A stretch of 64,000 bases of DNA, taken from a candidate division TM6 bacterium GW2011_GWF2_43_87. Lineage in GTDB: Bacteria; Babelota; Babeliae; Babelales; Babelaceae. The position numbers and the translations under genes were made by a program. Positions 1-7,941 of this stretch are shown piece after piece. Every line of letters begins with the position of its first letter. Position 1 is the stretch's first letter. The stretch is from the NCBI GenBank assembly GCA_001000065.1, contig LCGZ01000003.1, positions 1 to 64,000 on the forward strand, given 5' to 3'. Below the pieces are notes generated by a model. That model was not told the DNA's origin and did no database searches. It worked only from the letters and a program-made list of their open reading frames with translations.

Positions 1-950
1 GGAACCTTGGGTGCAATGGTAGAGTTTGGATCCATTTGCTCTGCTAGGGTTGTAATGATTAGTTCTATAAAAGTTTTAGTGTTTTGCGGTAGAGTTTTTT
101 CTGTGGGAACGAGCGTATTGAGAAGTTTTTTGCATTGTTCTATGTTCCATGTGCAGATTTTACTCAGCGATGATTTGCCTTTATTCATCGTGAGGGTTGC
201 GTCAGCGCCATTTTTAATGAGTAATTCTACGATGTTTAAATTGCCGTTGTCACATGCTTGGGAGAGTGGGGTCTTCCCATCATTATTAGGGGTATTGATT
301 GAGGCTATAGCGCCGCTTTCAAGAAGGAGTTTTGCGAGCTTTAAATTGTTCTTGTAACATGCTAGAGAGAGTGGGGTCGCTTTGTTGTTTTCGGGGGTAT
401 TTGGATTAGCACCATTTGCAAGAAGGAGTTTTACGATGTCTAAATTGCTGCTGTCTAAACATGCTACATAGAGTGGGGTCCATCCATTGTTACGAGGGGT
501 ATTTGGATTAGCGCCATTTTCAAGAAGGAGCTTTGCAAGCTTTAAATTGCCGTCGTCACATGCTTGAGAGAGAGGAGTCCTTCCATCGTAATAAGGGGCA
601 TTTGGATTAGTGCCATTTTCAAGAAGGAGTTTTACGATGGCTAAATTGTTTTTGCAACATGCTATATGGAGTGGAGTCCTTCCATCGTAATAAGTGGCAT
701 TTGGATTAGCGCCATTTTCAAGAAGGAGTTTTACAATGGCTAAATTGTCCTTATAACATGCTGCATGGAGTGGGGTCCATCCATCGTAAGCTGGTACATT
801 TACTTCTTTTTTCCCACCATTTTTGAGAAAATTTTCGACCTGTTTGCTGTCGTCATCGTCAATAAAGTAAAGCAGTTTCCCTGCAGAGAGTGAAGGCGCG
901 TACGCGCACAATAGAGCAAGCGCAATGGTGAGTTTTTGTATATATTCCAT
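1..950 (-). CDS. Exported ankyrin-repeat protein (3' end cut by window edge)
   Basis: The reading frame opens at an ATG at 950 and stays open to base 1, so the C-terminus lies outside the window. An AGGAAA Shine-Dalgarno sequence lies about 8 bases before the ATG. Residues 1-23 form a signal peptide (MEYIQKLTIALALLCAYAPS, cleavage after LSA). About seven ankyrin units follow, with the usual TPLHxAC, LLLENGANPN pattern. Several repeats are almost identical in DNA, which suggests recent expansion. The tail after the repeats is helical and Lys/Thr rich. Ankyrin proteins bind other proteins, and in intracellular bacteria exported ones often act on the host. No catalytic domain is visible in the part present, and the target is unknown. 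Confidence 0.88.
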   Translation of the reverse strand, partial: MEYIQKLTIALALLCAYAPSLSAGKLLYFIDDDDSKQVENFLKNGGKKEVNVPAYDGWTPLHAACYKDNLAIVKLLLENGANPNATYYDGRTPLHIACCKNNLAIVKLLLENGTNPNAPYYDGRTPLSQACDDGNLKLAKLLLENGANPNTPRNNGWTPLYVACLDSSNLDIVKLLLANGANPNTPENNKATPLSLACYKNNLKLAKLLLESGAIASINTPNNDGKTPLSQACDNGNLNIVELLIKNGADATLTMNKGKSSLSKICTWNIEQCKKLLNTLVPTEKTLPQNTKTFIELIITTLAEQMDPNSTIAPKV

Positions 951-1092
951 TGGTTTTATTTCCTAATATGACATTAATAACAACATTTCTTTAAAAATTT
1001 ATACATTAAATATCGCATTCAATTAATAAATTGTCAATATTTTTCAATTTCAAGAGCTTGTTTGGGCGCAGTTTGTAATTGGCCGACTGATT

Positions 1093-1995
1093 TTAACTTA
1101 GCTTTTTGGGGGGGGGTAGTAATTTTTTTACTTCATCAAATCCAAGCTGTTCAGCTTTTATATGAGGGAGTATGCCGTCTGAGTCAGGTTCAAGGGGGTC
1201 AACACCACTTTTAATAAGATATTCTATTGCTTCGGCGAGGTCTTCTTTGTCTTTGCAATAGTTAAGAAAAAAGTGAATGAGATTTTCATTGTTATAACGA
1301 ATTTCTTGATTTGCTCCATAGGCCAGAAAGTCGAGAAGTATACGAGCGGTTCCTGTTTTGAGAACGCAGTTTTTAAGGGCGACCGAAAAGGGTGATTCGT
1401 CAAAAATATTTTTTGCGTTAGGATTTGCCTTTCTTTTGAGAAGAATGCGTACTTCATTAAGACATTTATAATGCAACGCCCAATAAAGCAGCGAACGTTT
1501 TCGTTCGTCTTGTGCATCGGGATTTTTACATTGTTGAGCAAACCATTGTGTTACGCTGTTCCAGTTATTGTTGTGGGTATACCAGATAGTAGCAAGTAAC
1601 GGAGCGCTTTTATCGGTTGCATTGTGGGGAACGGTAATATCTACGTTATAATCAATAAAGAGCTGGGGGATTGTAAAGTCTTTTGTTTTGCTTGCTTTTA
1701 AAAGGAAACCGAAAAACGGAGAGACTTTGAATTTTGGATCAAGAATATTTGGGTTGCTTTTGTGCTTGAGTAGTAGTTGTATGGTTTCTTTGTTTTTGGC
1801 AGCAAAAAGAGGTGAGATATATCCTTGGTGCGGGGTGTTGGCAAACAGAGGGTTATTGTTTAAACATTTTTCAACCTGCGCGGTGTTGCCTGCTTTCAGG
1901 GCACCATAAAACAATTCTGTTGAGTTTGAGGCACTAAATAGTTGGCTGACGAACAAGGCCGCAAGAGAAAACATTTTTTTTAGAGATGATGCCAT
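1093..1995 (-). CDS. Exported ankyrin-repeat protein
   Basis: This is a 300-residue protein starting at ATG 1995, preceded on the minus strand by an AAAGG ribosome site. The frame is open for 54 more codons upstream, but that stretch is AT-rich, lacks a ribosome site and would bury the signal peptide. The N-terminus MASSLKKMFSLAALFVSQLF followed by SAS is a typical signal peptide. Ankyrin units follow: ELFYGALKAGNTAQVEKCL, SPLFAAKNKETIQLLLKHK, SLLYWALHYKCLNEVRILLK, SPFSVALKN, and a weak final unit ending in KKLLPPPKKLS. The repeats are more divergent than those of the neighbour at 1-950. The two genes share orientation and may be old duplicates. The protein is likely periplasmic or secreted, with unknown partner. 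Confidence 0.85.
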   Translation of the reverse strand: MASSLKKMFSLAALFVSQLFSASNSTELFYGALKAGNTAQVEKCLNNNPLFANTPHQGYISPLFAAKNKETIQLLLKHKSNPNILDPKFKVSPFFGFLLKASKTKDFTIPQLFIDYNVDITVPHNATDKSAPLLATIWYTHNNNWNSVTQWFAQQCKNPDAQDERKRSLLYWALHYKCLNEVRILLKRKANPNAKNIFDESPFSVALKNCVLKTGTARILLDFLAYGANQEIRYNNENLIHFFLNYCKDKEDLAEAIEYLIKSGVDPLEPDSDGILPHIKAEQLGFDEVKKLLPPPKKLS

Positions 1996-2040
1996 AAGGG
2001 ACCTTTTTTTATAGTCTACGGTTGAAAAGATACAAAATAT

Positions 2041-2070
2041 ATTATAGTGGAAAAATAAAAAAGGTCTGAA
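2041..2070 (-). promoter_or_regulatory. Probable promoter of the 1093-1995 ankyrin gene
   Basis: On the minus strand a perfect TATAAT (2046-2041) lies 18 bases after TTCAGA (2070-2065), four of six matches to the -35 consensus. It sits about 45 bases before the ATG at 1995. Confidence 0.5.
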
Positions 2071-2155
2071 CTTTGGCTTTTCTTGTGATACTTTTGTTAC
2101 GCTTAAGGTATAGAGATAGAGTAGTTGTAGTATAAGAAATAGGAAGGAGATACTC

Positions 2156-2583
2156 ATGAAGTCTTATGTAAAAATAGTAGATATTAACCAAATAAAGCAG
2201 CATGAGCAGATTCGTAAAGGGCACTTAAAGGAAATAAAAAGTCAGATAGAGGCAGATGGTTTTATCAATGATCCCATTATTGTCGATGCTAATACTATGA
2301 TAATTTTAGATGGGCATCATCGGTATAATGCGCTGAAACAGTTGGGGTTGTCCTTTTCTCCGGTGTTTCTTTAGTTGACTACAATGATAAAAAAATAGAA
2401 GTATCTGCGTGGCGAGACGGGGAATCGGTAACTAAGCAAGCGGTGGTTCAGGCAGGACAATCTGGGCGCCTTATGAGGCCAAAAACCTCTAAGCATACCA
2501 TTCCGGATCGGCCTACGGGCTTACGTATCTCGCTAGAAAAACTAAAAAATATGAATGATCCATTCCACAATGAGGGGTTCTAA
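2156..2583 (+). pseudogene. ParB/sulfiredoxin-fold free-serine kinase (SerK/SbnI-like), frameshifted
   Basis: The first frame (ATG 2156 after AGGAAGGAG) encodes 72 residues and stops at 2372-2374. It carries the ParB/Srx-fold signature: a Glu near residue 17 (KQHEQIRKGH), PIIVDANTM and LDGHHRYNALKQLG. Immediately after the stop a second frame continues the same family: VDYNDKKIEVSAWRDG, SVTKQAVVQAG, RPKTSKHTIPDRP, ending at 2583. Joining PVFL to VDY needs a -1 shift at about 2371, so a single missing base explains it. Joined, the product is about 142 residues. SerK and SbnI proteins of this fold phosphorylate free L-serine to O-phosphoserine. The stop overlaps the ATG of the cysteine synthase (TAATG), so the pair is an operon. 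The shift may be a real mutation, an assembly error or recoding. No canonical slippery heptamer is visible. Confidence 0.75.
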
Positions 2584-3473
2584 TGAAGTACACTGGTATT
2601 TGGAAGTCTGTCGGAAATACGCCTGTAGTTGAACTTGCACAGTATTCAACCTCCGACGTCAAAATTTTGGCAAAATTGGAGGGTAGTAATCCAGGCGGTT
2701 CGGTCAAAGACCGAATCGCCCTTTTTATGATCCAAGATGCCCAAAAGCGGGGACTTTTAACAAGCGGGAAAAAGATAATAGAAGCGACTAGCGGCAACAC
2801 TGGCATCGGTCTAGCTTCTTTAGCCGCTGTCTTTGGCTATCCGTTTATAGCTGTAATGCCTGAAAGCGTTAGTTTAGAGCGTAGAAAGCTTCTTGAGGCT
2901 TTTGGCGCTGAACTAGTTTTAACCGATGGGCCCAAAGGCACTAACTACGCTATCGAAGTTGCGCGTAAAATGGTGCACGATGATCCTGATCAATACATCA
3001 TGCTTGACCAGTTTGAAAATCAAGCAAATGTCCAAGCGCACTACGAAACCACCGGCCCCGAAATTATTCTAGATGTTCCCGAAATTACCCACTTTGTTTC
3101 AGCCATGGGGACCGGAGGCACGCTAATGGGGGTTGGACGCCGGCTTAAAGAATTCAATTCTGCCATTCAGATCGTAGGCGTCGAACCAAAGCCTTTCTCT
3201 ACCATTCAAGGCCTTCGCAACATGACCGCCTACACACCTCCCATCTACGATAAATCCAAACTTGATCGGGTACTTTTCATAGCCGAAGATGAGTGGGCGT
3301 TCGATTTAGCTCGTGAAATCCATAAAAAAGAAGGTATATCTGTGGGAATGTCGTCCGGAGCCGCACTCTGGGGCGCCCTAGAACTAGCCAAAAATCTCAA
3401 AAAAGGCGTCATCGTCACTGTATTTCCCGATAGAGGTGATAGATACACCAGCACTAAGCTTTTTAAGGGTTAA
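2583..3473 (+). CDS. cysM: Cysteine synthase, CysM type, probably O-phosphoserine-dependent
   Basis: This 296-residue fold-type II PLP enzyme joins an activated serine and a sulfur donor to make cysteine. Visible motifs: the Schiff-base lysine K42 in GGSVKDR, the substrate loop TSGNTG (69-74), QFENQAN with TGPEI, and the phosphate-binding GTGGT (176-180). The segment around R212 (QGLRNM) resembles the LRNM stretch of Mycobacterium tuberculosis CysM. As I recall, an arginine there selects O-phosphoserine rather than O-acetylserine. The ATG overlaps the stop of the SerK-like gene, which would supply O-phosphoserine, and no serine acetyltransferase gene is seen. The substrate assignment is therefore inference from motif and context. 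The sulfur donor is unknown. Ordinary CysK activity is the alternative. Confidence 0.88.
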   Translation: MKYTGIWKSVGNTPVVELAQYSTSDVKILAKLEGSNPGGSVKDRIALFMIQDAQKRGLLTSGKKIIEATSGNTGIGLASLAAVFGYPFIAVMPESVSLERRKLLEAFGAELVLTDGPKGTNYAIEVARKMVHDDPDQYIMLDQFENQANVQAHYETTGPEIILDVPEITHFVSAMGTGGTLMGVGRRLKEFNSAIQIVGVEPKPFSTIQGLRNMTAYTPPIYDKSKLDRVLFIAEDEWAFDLAREIHKKEGISVGMSSGAALWGALELAKNLKKGVIVTVFPDRGDRYTSTKLFKG

Positions 3474-3487
3474 ACAACGTTGAGGCT

Positions 3488-3517
3488 CTGCCGCAAGGGG
3501 CGTGCCCCTTGCGGCAG
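3488..3517. terminator. Perfect GC-rich hairpin after the cysteine synthase gene
   Basis: A 30-base perfect palindrome with 14-base arms (CTGCCGCAAGGGGC and its complement) starts 15 bases after the stop of the cysteine synthase gene. It lacks a U-run, so it may be a terminator, an RNA-stabilising hairpin or a repeat element. It is the first of four palindromes between convergent genes. Confidence 0.55.
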
Positions 3518-3549
3518 GCATTGTGGTAGCTAGGGAGTAAGTTTTCTTA

Positions 3550-3578
3550 CCAGAAACAGAGGAACGCTCTGTTTCTGG
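3550..3578. repeat. Inverted repeat (12-bp arms)
   Basis: Arms CCAGAAACAGAG and CTCTGTTTCTGG flank a GAACG loop. This is the second palindrome in the convergent cysteine synthase-argS intergenic region. Confidence 0.7.
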
Positions 3579-3584
3579 TTGGGC

Positions 3585-3626
3585 TTTTGAGTAAAGATTT
3601 TTTTGCAAAAAAATCTTTACTCAAAA
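3585..3626. terminator. 42-bp perfect palindrome with A/T runs, possible bidirectional terminator
   Basis: The sequence reads TTTTGAGTAAAGATTTTTTT then GC then its exact complement, a 42-base perfect palindrome. The U-rich 3' arm on either strand could end transcription from both the cysteine synthase gene (plus) and argS (minus). A further hairpin, CCAGGGTG-TTA-CACCCTGG, lies at 3694-3712. Confidence 0.6.
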
Positions 3627-3747
3627 ATCACTAAAACATACCATGTAAAATCTTACCGCCTCACAAATCCAGCAATAAACAGGTATCTCGAGTCCAGGGT
3701 GTTACACCCTGGCGGGTGCAGGGCAGAAGCCCGCTCGCTTGCTCTAC

Positions 3748-5415
3748 CTACATCTTTTCGGGGCAGCTGATGCCTAGCAGTTCGAAGCTGAGGGCGAATG
3801 TGTTTTGCAATATTTGCACGAGAGCGAGTCGTTTGCGGCTTTGGGGTATGTTGGTTATTTCGATAACGCGGTGTGCGGCGTAGAAGCTATGGAACTGGTT
3901 TGCAAGTTCGATTGCATAGTAAGAGAGTAGGTGTACTTGGTAGTTTTGGGTGATGGAGTGTAGCAGCGTCTTGAGTGCAACGATTTTTTTGAGTAGCTGT
4001 CGCTCTTCTTCGTCTAGGATGGTTAGATCGTTGATGGTGATGTTGTGTAGTTCGGGGTGTTCTGCTGCTTTTTCGAATATGCTCTTGGTGCGTACGTAGG
4101 CGTATTGAATGTAGAATACGGGATTTTCATCTGTTTTTTTGAGTGCAAGCCCTAGGTCAAAATCGAGGTGTGCATCGGCTTTGCGGTTTAGGTAGAAGAA
4201 GCGTGCTACGTCAGCGCCTACCGTTTCAATGATTTCTTCGAGAGAGACTATGCGTCCTGCGCGTTTTGACATGCGCAAGGCAACGCCATCTTCCTTTAGG
4301 GTGACTAATTGGTAGAGAATTACGTCTAGGTTGTCTGGATTGTGCCCTAGTGCTGCCATGACGCCTTTTAGGCGGCTTACGTAGCTGTGGTGATCTTGTC
4401 CGAGGACGAAGATTAGTTTTTCGGCTCCGCGATTAAGTTTGTTGAGCATGTAGGCTACATCGGCGGCTACATAGGTAACTTCACCATTTGAACGCTTTAG
4501 TACACGGTCTTTGTCGTCTCCAAACTCGGTTGATCTAAACCAGAGTGCGCCGTCTTGTGTAAAGGCATGACCGCGATCAATGAGGGTGGTGAGGGCTTTT
4601 TCAACCGATCCATCATCATGTAGGGTTTTTTCTGAAAACCAGACATCAAAATTAATGTGGTAGTTTTTTAGCGTGGTTTGAATCTGTTTGAGTAAGACAT
4701 CTTTGGCATAGAGGGCAAAGAAATTATCATCGCCTTTTTCTAGCGCGTTTTGTATATCGGATTTGTTTGAAGTGATTAGTGTTTCTGCCATTTCTACTAG
4801 ATAAGTACCGGCATAGCCGTCTTCTGGAACTTCAATTCCTGTGATGCCTAGAGCTTGTTGACACCGGGCTTTGAATGAAAGACCTAGGGTTTGAATCTGT
4901 TTGCCCGCATCATTGATGTAAAACTCTTTGGTTGTGGGATATCCGAGGAATTTTAAGATGGTGCCTAATACGTCGCCGATAATGCCTCCGCGACCATGTC
5001 CAAGGTGTAGCGGACCGGTTGGGTTTGCGCTTACAAATTCAATGGAATAGGCAGGACGTGGGGTGTTGGTGTTTTCTGAAAAGAATGATGCGCCGGCGGT
5101 AAATAATGCATGGCTACATTCAGTGAATGCTGCGGGGGTGAGGGCAATGTTTATAAATCCTGGTCCGGCTATAGTTAGCTCAGAAACGGATGGGTGGTGA
5201 AATTGGGTGGTAATTTCTTCTGCAATTGTACGGGGGGCTTTGCCTTGAGTCTTTGCAATTACTAAGGCCGCATTGGTTGAAAGATCGCCAAAGCCTCGTT
5301 TTTTTGATTCATCATTGATAGTGGTGACGATAGCGGCTTGTTGCTCGTTAGTTAAGGAGTAGGTTGCGCTTAGATGGGTTATTAGGTCGTGTTGGATAGA
5401 TTCAAACGGATTCAT
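3748..5415 (-). CDS. argS: Arginyl-tRNA synthetase
   Basis: A 555-residue class I aminoacyl-tRNA synthetase that charges tRNA-Arg. The N-terminal Arg-tRNA synthetase domain precedes SANPTGPLHLGHGRGG, whose HLGH (137-140) is the HIGH motif. The KMSK-equivalent is MSKRAG in LRMSKRAGRIVSLEE. A helical DALR anticodon-binding domain closes the protein (YYAIELANQFHSFY, then RLALVQILQNTFALSFELLG). The length is normal for the family. The ATG at 5415 is preceded by an AAAGAGAG ribosome site. The gene stands alone, convergent with the cysteine synthase gene. Confidence 0.97.
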   Translation of the reverse strand: MNPFESIQHDLITHLSATYSLTNEQQAAIVTTINDESKKRGFGDLSTNAALVIAKTQGKAPRTIAEEITTQFHHPSVSELTIAGPGFINIALTPAAFTECSHALFTAGASFFSENTNTPRPAYSIEFVSANPTGPLHLGHGRGGIIGDVLGTILKFLGYPTTKEFYINDAGKQIQTLGLSFKARCQQALGITGIEVPEDGYAGTYLVEMAETLITSNKSDIQNALEKGDDNFFALYAKDVLLKQIQTTLKNYHINFDVWFSEKTLHDDGSVEKALTTLIDRGHAFTQDGALWFRSTEFGDDKDRVLKRSNGEVTYVAADVAYMLNKLNRGAEKLIFVLGQDHHSYVSRLKGVMAALGHNPDNLDVILYQLVTLKEDGVALRMSKRAGRIVSLEEIIETVGADVARFFYLNRKADAHLDFDLGLALKKTDENPVFYIQYAYVRTKSIFEKAAEHPELHNITINDLTILDEEERQLLKKIVALKTLLHSITQNYQVHLLSYYAIELANQFHSFYAAHRVIEITNIPQSRKRLALVQILQNTFALSFELLGISCPEKM

Positions 5416-5520
5416 GCGTGGCTCTCTTTAAATAAATGGAGGTGCGTAATATTTTTGTATCTTCTGCTTGCAAAGATATGTCATCTTATTTTACCATTAG
5501 AACGCATGTTCGTGCAAAGT

Positions 5521-5628
5521 TCCTGCCGCAGAGCCATCAAAAGCTTTAAAAGCTATAATGTGCATATCGGTTATTGAGGAGTCTGGAGTACTAAAACAGA
5601 CCTCAAGCGCTTATTCTCTGCGGCAGGA
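5521..5628. other. 108-bp element with perfect 13-bp terminal inverted repeats
   Basis: TCCTGCCGCAGAG at 5521-5533 is the exact complement of CTCTGCGGCAGGA at 5616-5628. Between the arms an inner imperfect hairpin pairs GAGG(AG)TCTG with CAGACCTC (about 5576-5603). The rest of the argS-mnmA gap (5416-5755) holds only the mnmA promoter. The element could be a small structured RNA, a leader or a MITE-like insertion, though no flanking target duplication is seen. It lacks the conserved loop of bacterial SRP RNA. Confidence 0.5.
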
Positions 5629-5634
5629 TTATTT

Positions 5635-5664
5635 TTGACACAAAATGTGATGATTGTTTGTAAA
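5635..5664 (+). promoter_or_regulatory. Probable mnmA promoter
   Basis: A perfect -35 TTGACA (5635-5640) is followed after 18 bases by TGTAAA (5659-5664), four of six matches to TATAAT. It lies directly after the inverted-repeat element and about 90 bases before the chosen mnmA start. Confidence 0.5.
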
Positions 5665-5755
5665 GTGTTAAAAAAGTTGTTACGGTTTATTAAGATAGAA
5701 ATCTAACATCTTTATGGATAATATGCAACTTTTTGTCCGTTTTTCGAGGTTTTTT

Positions 5756-6823
5756 ATGACCTGTGCAACCTTGCTTTCGGGGGGTGTGGATAGCTCTGTG
5801 GCGCTTGCTCGTTTGGTTGAGCAGGGGGTCCCTGTTACCGCCTTCTATTTGAAGATCTGGCTTGAGGATGAGCTCTCGTTTTTGGGAACTTGCCCTTGGG
5901 AAGAAGACCTTTTCTATGCACGAGCCGTGTGCCAAAAACTGGGGGTTGACCTTGAAGTGGTTCCTATGCAGCGATTTTACCATGAGCGGGTAGTTTCTTA
6001 CACCGTTGCGGAGGCGTTGAAGGGGCGCACGCCAAACCCCGATATACTTTGTAATCAGCAGGTTAAATTGGGGGCTTTTTTGGATTACATTGGTGATCGA
6101 TTTGAAAAAGTTGCAACCGGTCATTATGCAGTTGGCAGAGAGATTAATGGGCGTCATCGTCTTTTCTGTTCGCCAGATCCTGTTAAAGATCAGACCTATT
6201 TTTTGGCTTTTTTGAGCCAGGCGCAGCTAGGTCGTGCCCTATTTCCGATTGGCCATTTGACTAAGTCAGAGTTGCGGCAGGAAGCAGAACGATTGGATTT
6301 GCCAACCAAGCACCGGCCGGATAGTCAGGGAATATGTTTTTTGGGGAAGTTAAAGTTTCCTGAGTTTCTTCGTGCGCATTTAGGTGAGCGCAAGGGTGAT
6401 TTGGTTGAGATTGAGACGGGCAAGAAGATGGGTATTCATAATGGATTTTGGTTTTATACGGTTGGCCAACGCCAGGGTATTGGCCTATCGGGTGGTCCTT
6501 GGTATGTGGTAAAAAAGGATACGGACCAGAATATAGTCTATATTTCGCGCCAGTACTTTGATGAGACAAAAAAACGGGATGAGTGCATTATAACTGATTG
6601 TAATTGGATCGCGGGGATCATACCCCTAGACCGGGAGGTTGAGGTTAAATTGCGTCATGGGCCGGTACGTCATCGGGCAGTGCTTGAAGAGATTGACTCA
6701 CTAGATGGACGTTTTAAGGTACGTCTTTTAGGTTCGCGAGACCAGGGAATTGCCTTGGGGCAATTTGTGGTGGTTTATGACCATGACGAATGCTTAGGTG
6801 GAGGTGTGATTGATGGGGTTTAG
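5756..6823 (+). CDS. mnmA: tRNA-specific 2-thiouridylase
   Basis: MnmA thiolates U34 of Lys, Glu and Gln tRNAs using ATP and a relayed persulfide sulfur. From the ATG at 5756 the product is 355 residues. It begins at once with the ATP-pyrophosphatase loop LLSGGVDSSVAL (residues 6-17), as usual for the family. The catalytic cysteines are C99 in NPDILCNQ and C194 in SQGICFLG, and the central and C-terminal beta domains follow (TVGQRQGIGLSGGPWYV). A frame-matched ATG at 5714 would add 14 residues. I prefer 5756 because GAGG lies about 9 bases upstream and the P-loop normally sits at the very N-terminus. Confidence 0.95.
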   Translation: MTCATLLSGGVDSSVALARLVEQGVPVTAFYLKIWLEDELSFLGTCPWEEDLFYARAVCQKLGVDLEVVPMQRFYHERVVSYTVAEALKGRTPNPDILCNQQVKLGAFLDYIGDRFEKVATGHYAVGREINGRHRLFCSPDPVKDQTYFLAFLSQAQLGRALFPIGHLTKSELRQEAERLDLPTKHRPDSQGICFLGKLKFPEFLRAHLGERKGDLVEIETGKKMGIHNGFWFYTVGQRQGIGLSGGPWYVVKKDTDQNIVYISRQYFDETKKRDECIITDCNWIAGIIPLDREVEVKLRHGPVRHRAVLEEIDSLDGRFKVRLLGSRDQGIALGQFVVVYDHDECLGGGVIDGV

Positions 6824-6913
6824 TAGGGTTTGAGTGTGGGTAGCAAAAACCTAGTATTATTGGTATCATAACAGTTGTTTGTATAGATAGTTTTCGTGAA
6901 AGTTTTTGTTCCT

Positions 6914-7465
6914 ATGCGTCTAACTTTTTCAACCGTCCTGACGCTTTCTCGTATCGCCCTGATTCCTTTTCTTGTACGGGCGTTAATGCAGGAAGCGTGG
7001 CGTAATGCTAGTATATTATTTGTCATAGCTATTGTGACGGATGTTTTGGATGGATATTTGGCCCGTCGTTGGAAGCAAGAGACGGCGTTTGGCGCCTGTC
7101 TTGATCCTGTTGCAGATAAACTTTTAGTTATATCATGCTATGCCACTCTGGTTTTTTGTCCCATTTCCGACCTGCCTTTGCCAGGCTGGTTTCTGTTTTT
7201 AGTGCTGGTTAAAGAGACTATTTTGCTCATAGGGGCTTTTTATTTTGGAATTATGAAGCAGGTAGTTAATATCCGGCCCTCTATGTTTGGAAAAATGGCT
7301 ATGGTTGTACAGAGTAGTCTGATCGCCTGGTTGTTGTTATGTTCTGCTTTTGAGTGGGCACCTATGAAGACATTCCATGTCTTTTTGGGAGTGGCTATTC
7401 TTTTTGTGTTGGGTTCGCTGCTTCAGTATGGGTATCAGACCTTTTGTGCAGCTCGAAAGTTATAA
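6914..7465 (+). CDS. pgsA: CDP-diacylglycerol-glycerol-3-phosphate 3-phosphatidyltransferase
   Basis: An integral-membrane CDP-alcohol phosphotransferase that makes phosphatidylglycerol phosphate, the first committed step to phosphatidylglycerol. The family motif DGx2ARx8Gx3Dx3D is complete: D46-G47, A50-R51, G60, D64 and D68 in DVLDGYLARRWKQE...FGACLDPVADKLL. Four to five hydrophobic segments fit a roughly 183-residue PgsA. The N-terminus MRLTFSTVLTLSRIALIPFL matches the usual start of the family. A GTG at 6896 would add six residues, and neither start has a good ribosome site. The next gene begins 11 bases after the stop. Confidence 0.92.
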   Translation: MRLTFSTVLTLSRIALIPFLVRALMQEAWRNASILFVIAIVTDVLDGYLARRWKQETAFGACLDPVADKLLVISCYATLVFCPISDLPLPGWFLFLVLVKETILLIGAFYFGIMKQVVNIRPSMFGKMAMVVQSSLIAWLLLCSAFEWAPMKTFHVFLGVAILFVLGSLLQYGYQTFCAARKL

Positions 7466-7476
7466 GGAAAACGTTT

Positions 7477-7923
7477 GTGAAAAGAGTTTTTTTGTGCCTT
7501 CTTACGGTAGTGATAGGTGGGGTTTTGTCTGGGAAAGAGGCGAGTAAGGTGGGCGTGAGCGAATCTTTTCTAGCAGATGTTGAGATGCTTTCTGAGCCTG
7601 AGGTAGTGGCTGTTCAAAAGGCCCAGGACCAGACGTTGAAAAGTAGCACTACGGTCGCCGAGGCTTCTGCAAAAGGGGCAGCTAAAAAAATTAAGAAAAG
7701 TTATTCTCGGTTGCAGCAGGAGGCGGTGGAGGATATAGAACTACTTTTGCATGAAAGCTGCGATCTTATCTGTTCACTAACAGCTGTGCAGAAAAAATAT
7801 ATGGATGAAATGCGTAGGGTTGCGGAGAATGACCCTCGTATGACGCGTGCAGAGCTTGAATCGCTAGTAGCGCGTACACAAAAACTCTCTAAAGAAATAA
7901 CCTGTTGTTTAGGTAACGTGTAA
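7477..7923 (+). CDS. Exported helical protein of unknown function
   Basis: I do not recognise this protein. GTG at 7477 is preceded by AAGGA and lies 11 bases after pgsA. The frame is open further upstream inside pgsA, but no ribosome site supports that. The product is about 148 residues. It starts with a signal-like segment (VKRVFLCLLTVVIGGVLSG), then a Glu/Lys/Ala-rich helical body with coiled-coil character (SYSRLQQEAVEDIELLLH, AELESLVARTQKLSKEI). Two Cys pairs appear, one near CDLIC and one at CC close to the end. It lies between pgsA and ssb in an apparent operon, which says little about its role. Confidence 0.7.
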   Translation: MKRVFLCLLTVVIGGVLSGKEASKVGVSESFLADVEMLSEPEVVAVQKAQDQTLKSSTTVAEASAKGAAKKIKKSYSRLQQEAVEDIELLLHESCDLICSLTAVQKKYMDEMRRVAENDPRMTRAELESLVARTQKLSKEITCCLGNV

Positions 7924-7941
7924 AACGAAGGATGGATGGCC

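Noticed and set aside
7-357. Plus-strand frame of 116 codons
   Set aside because: It is the antisense of clear ankyrin repeats that are open to the window edge on the minus strand.
420-800. CRISPR array in the regularly repeated DNA
   Set aside because: The repeats are about 99 bases, in frame, and encode ankyrin units; there are no unique spacers between short direct repeats and no cas genes.
2360-2375. Programmed -1 frameshift in the serine kinase gene
   Set aside because: No X-XXY-YYZ slippery heptamer or clear downstream stem-loop is visible; mutation or base error is simpler.
5521-5628. SRP (4.5S) RNA gene
   Set aside because: The long-range pairing fits, but the conserved GGAA/AGCAG apical loop of bacterial SRP RNA is absent.
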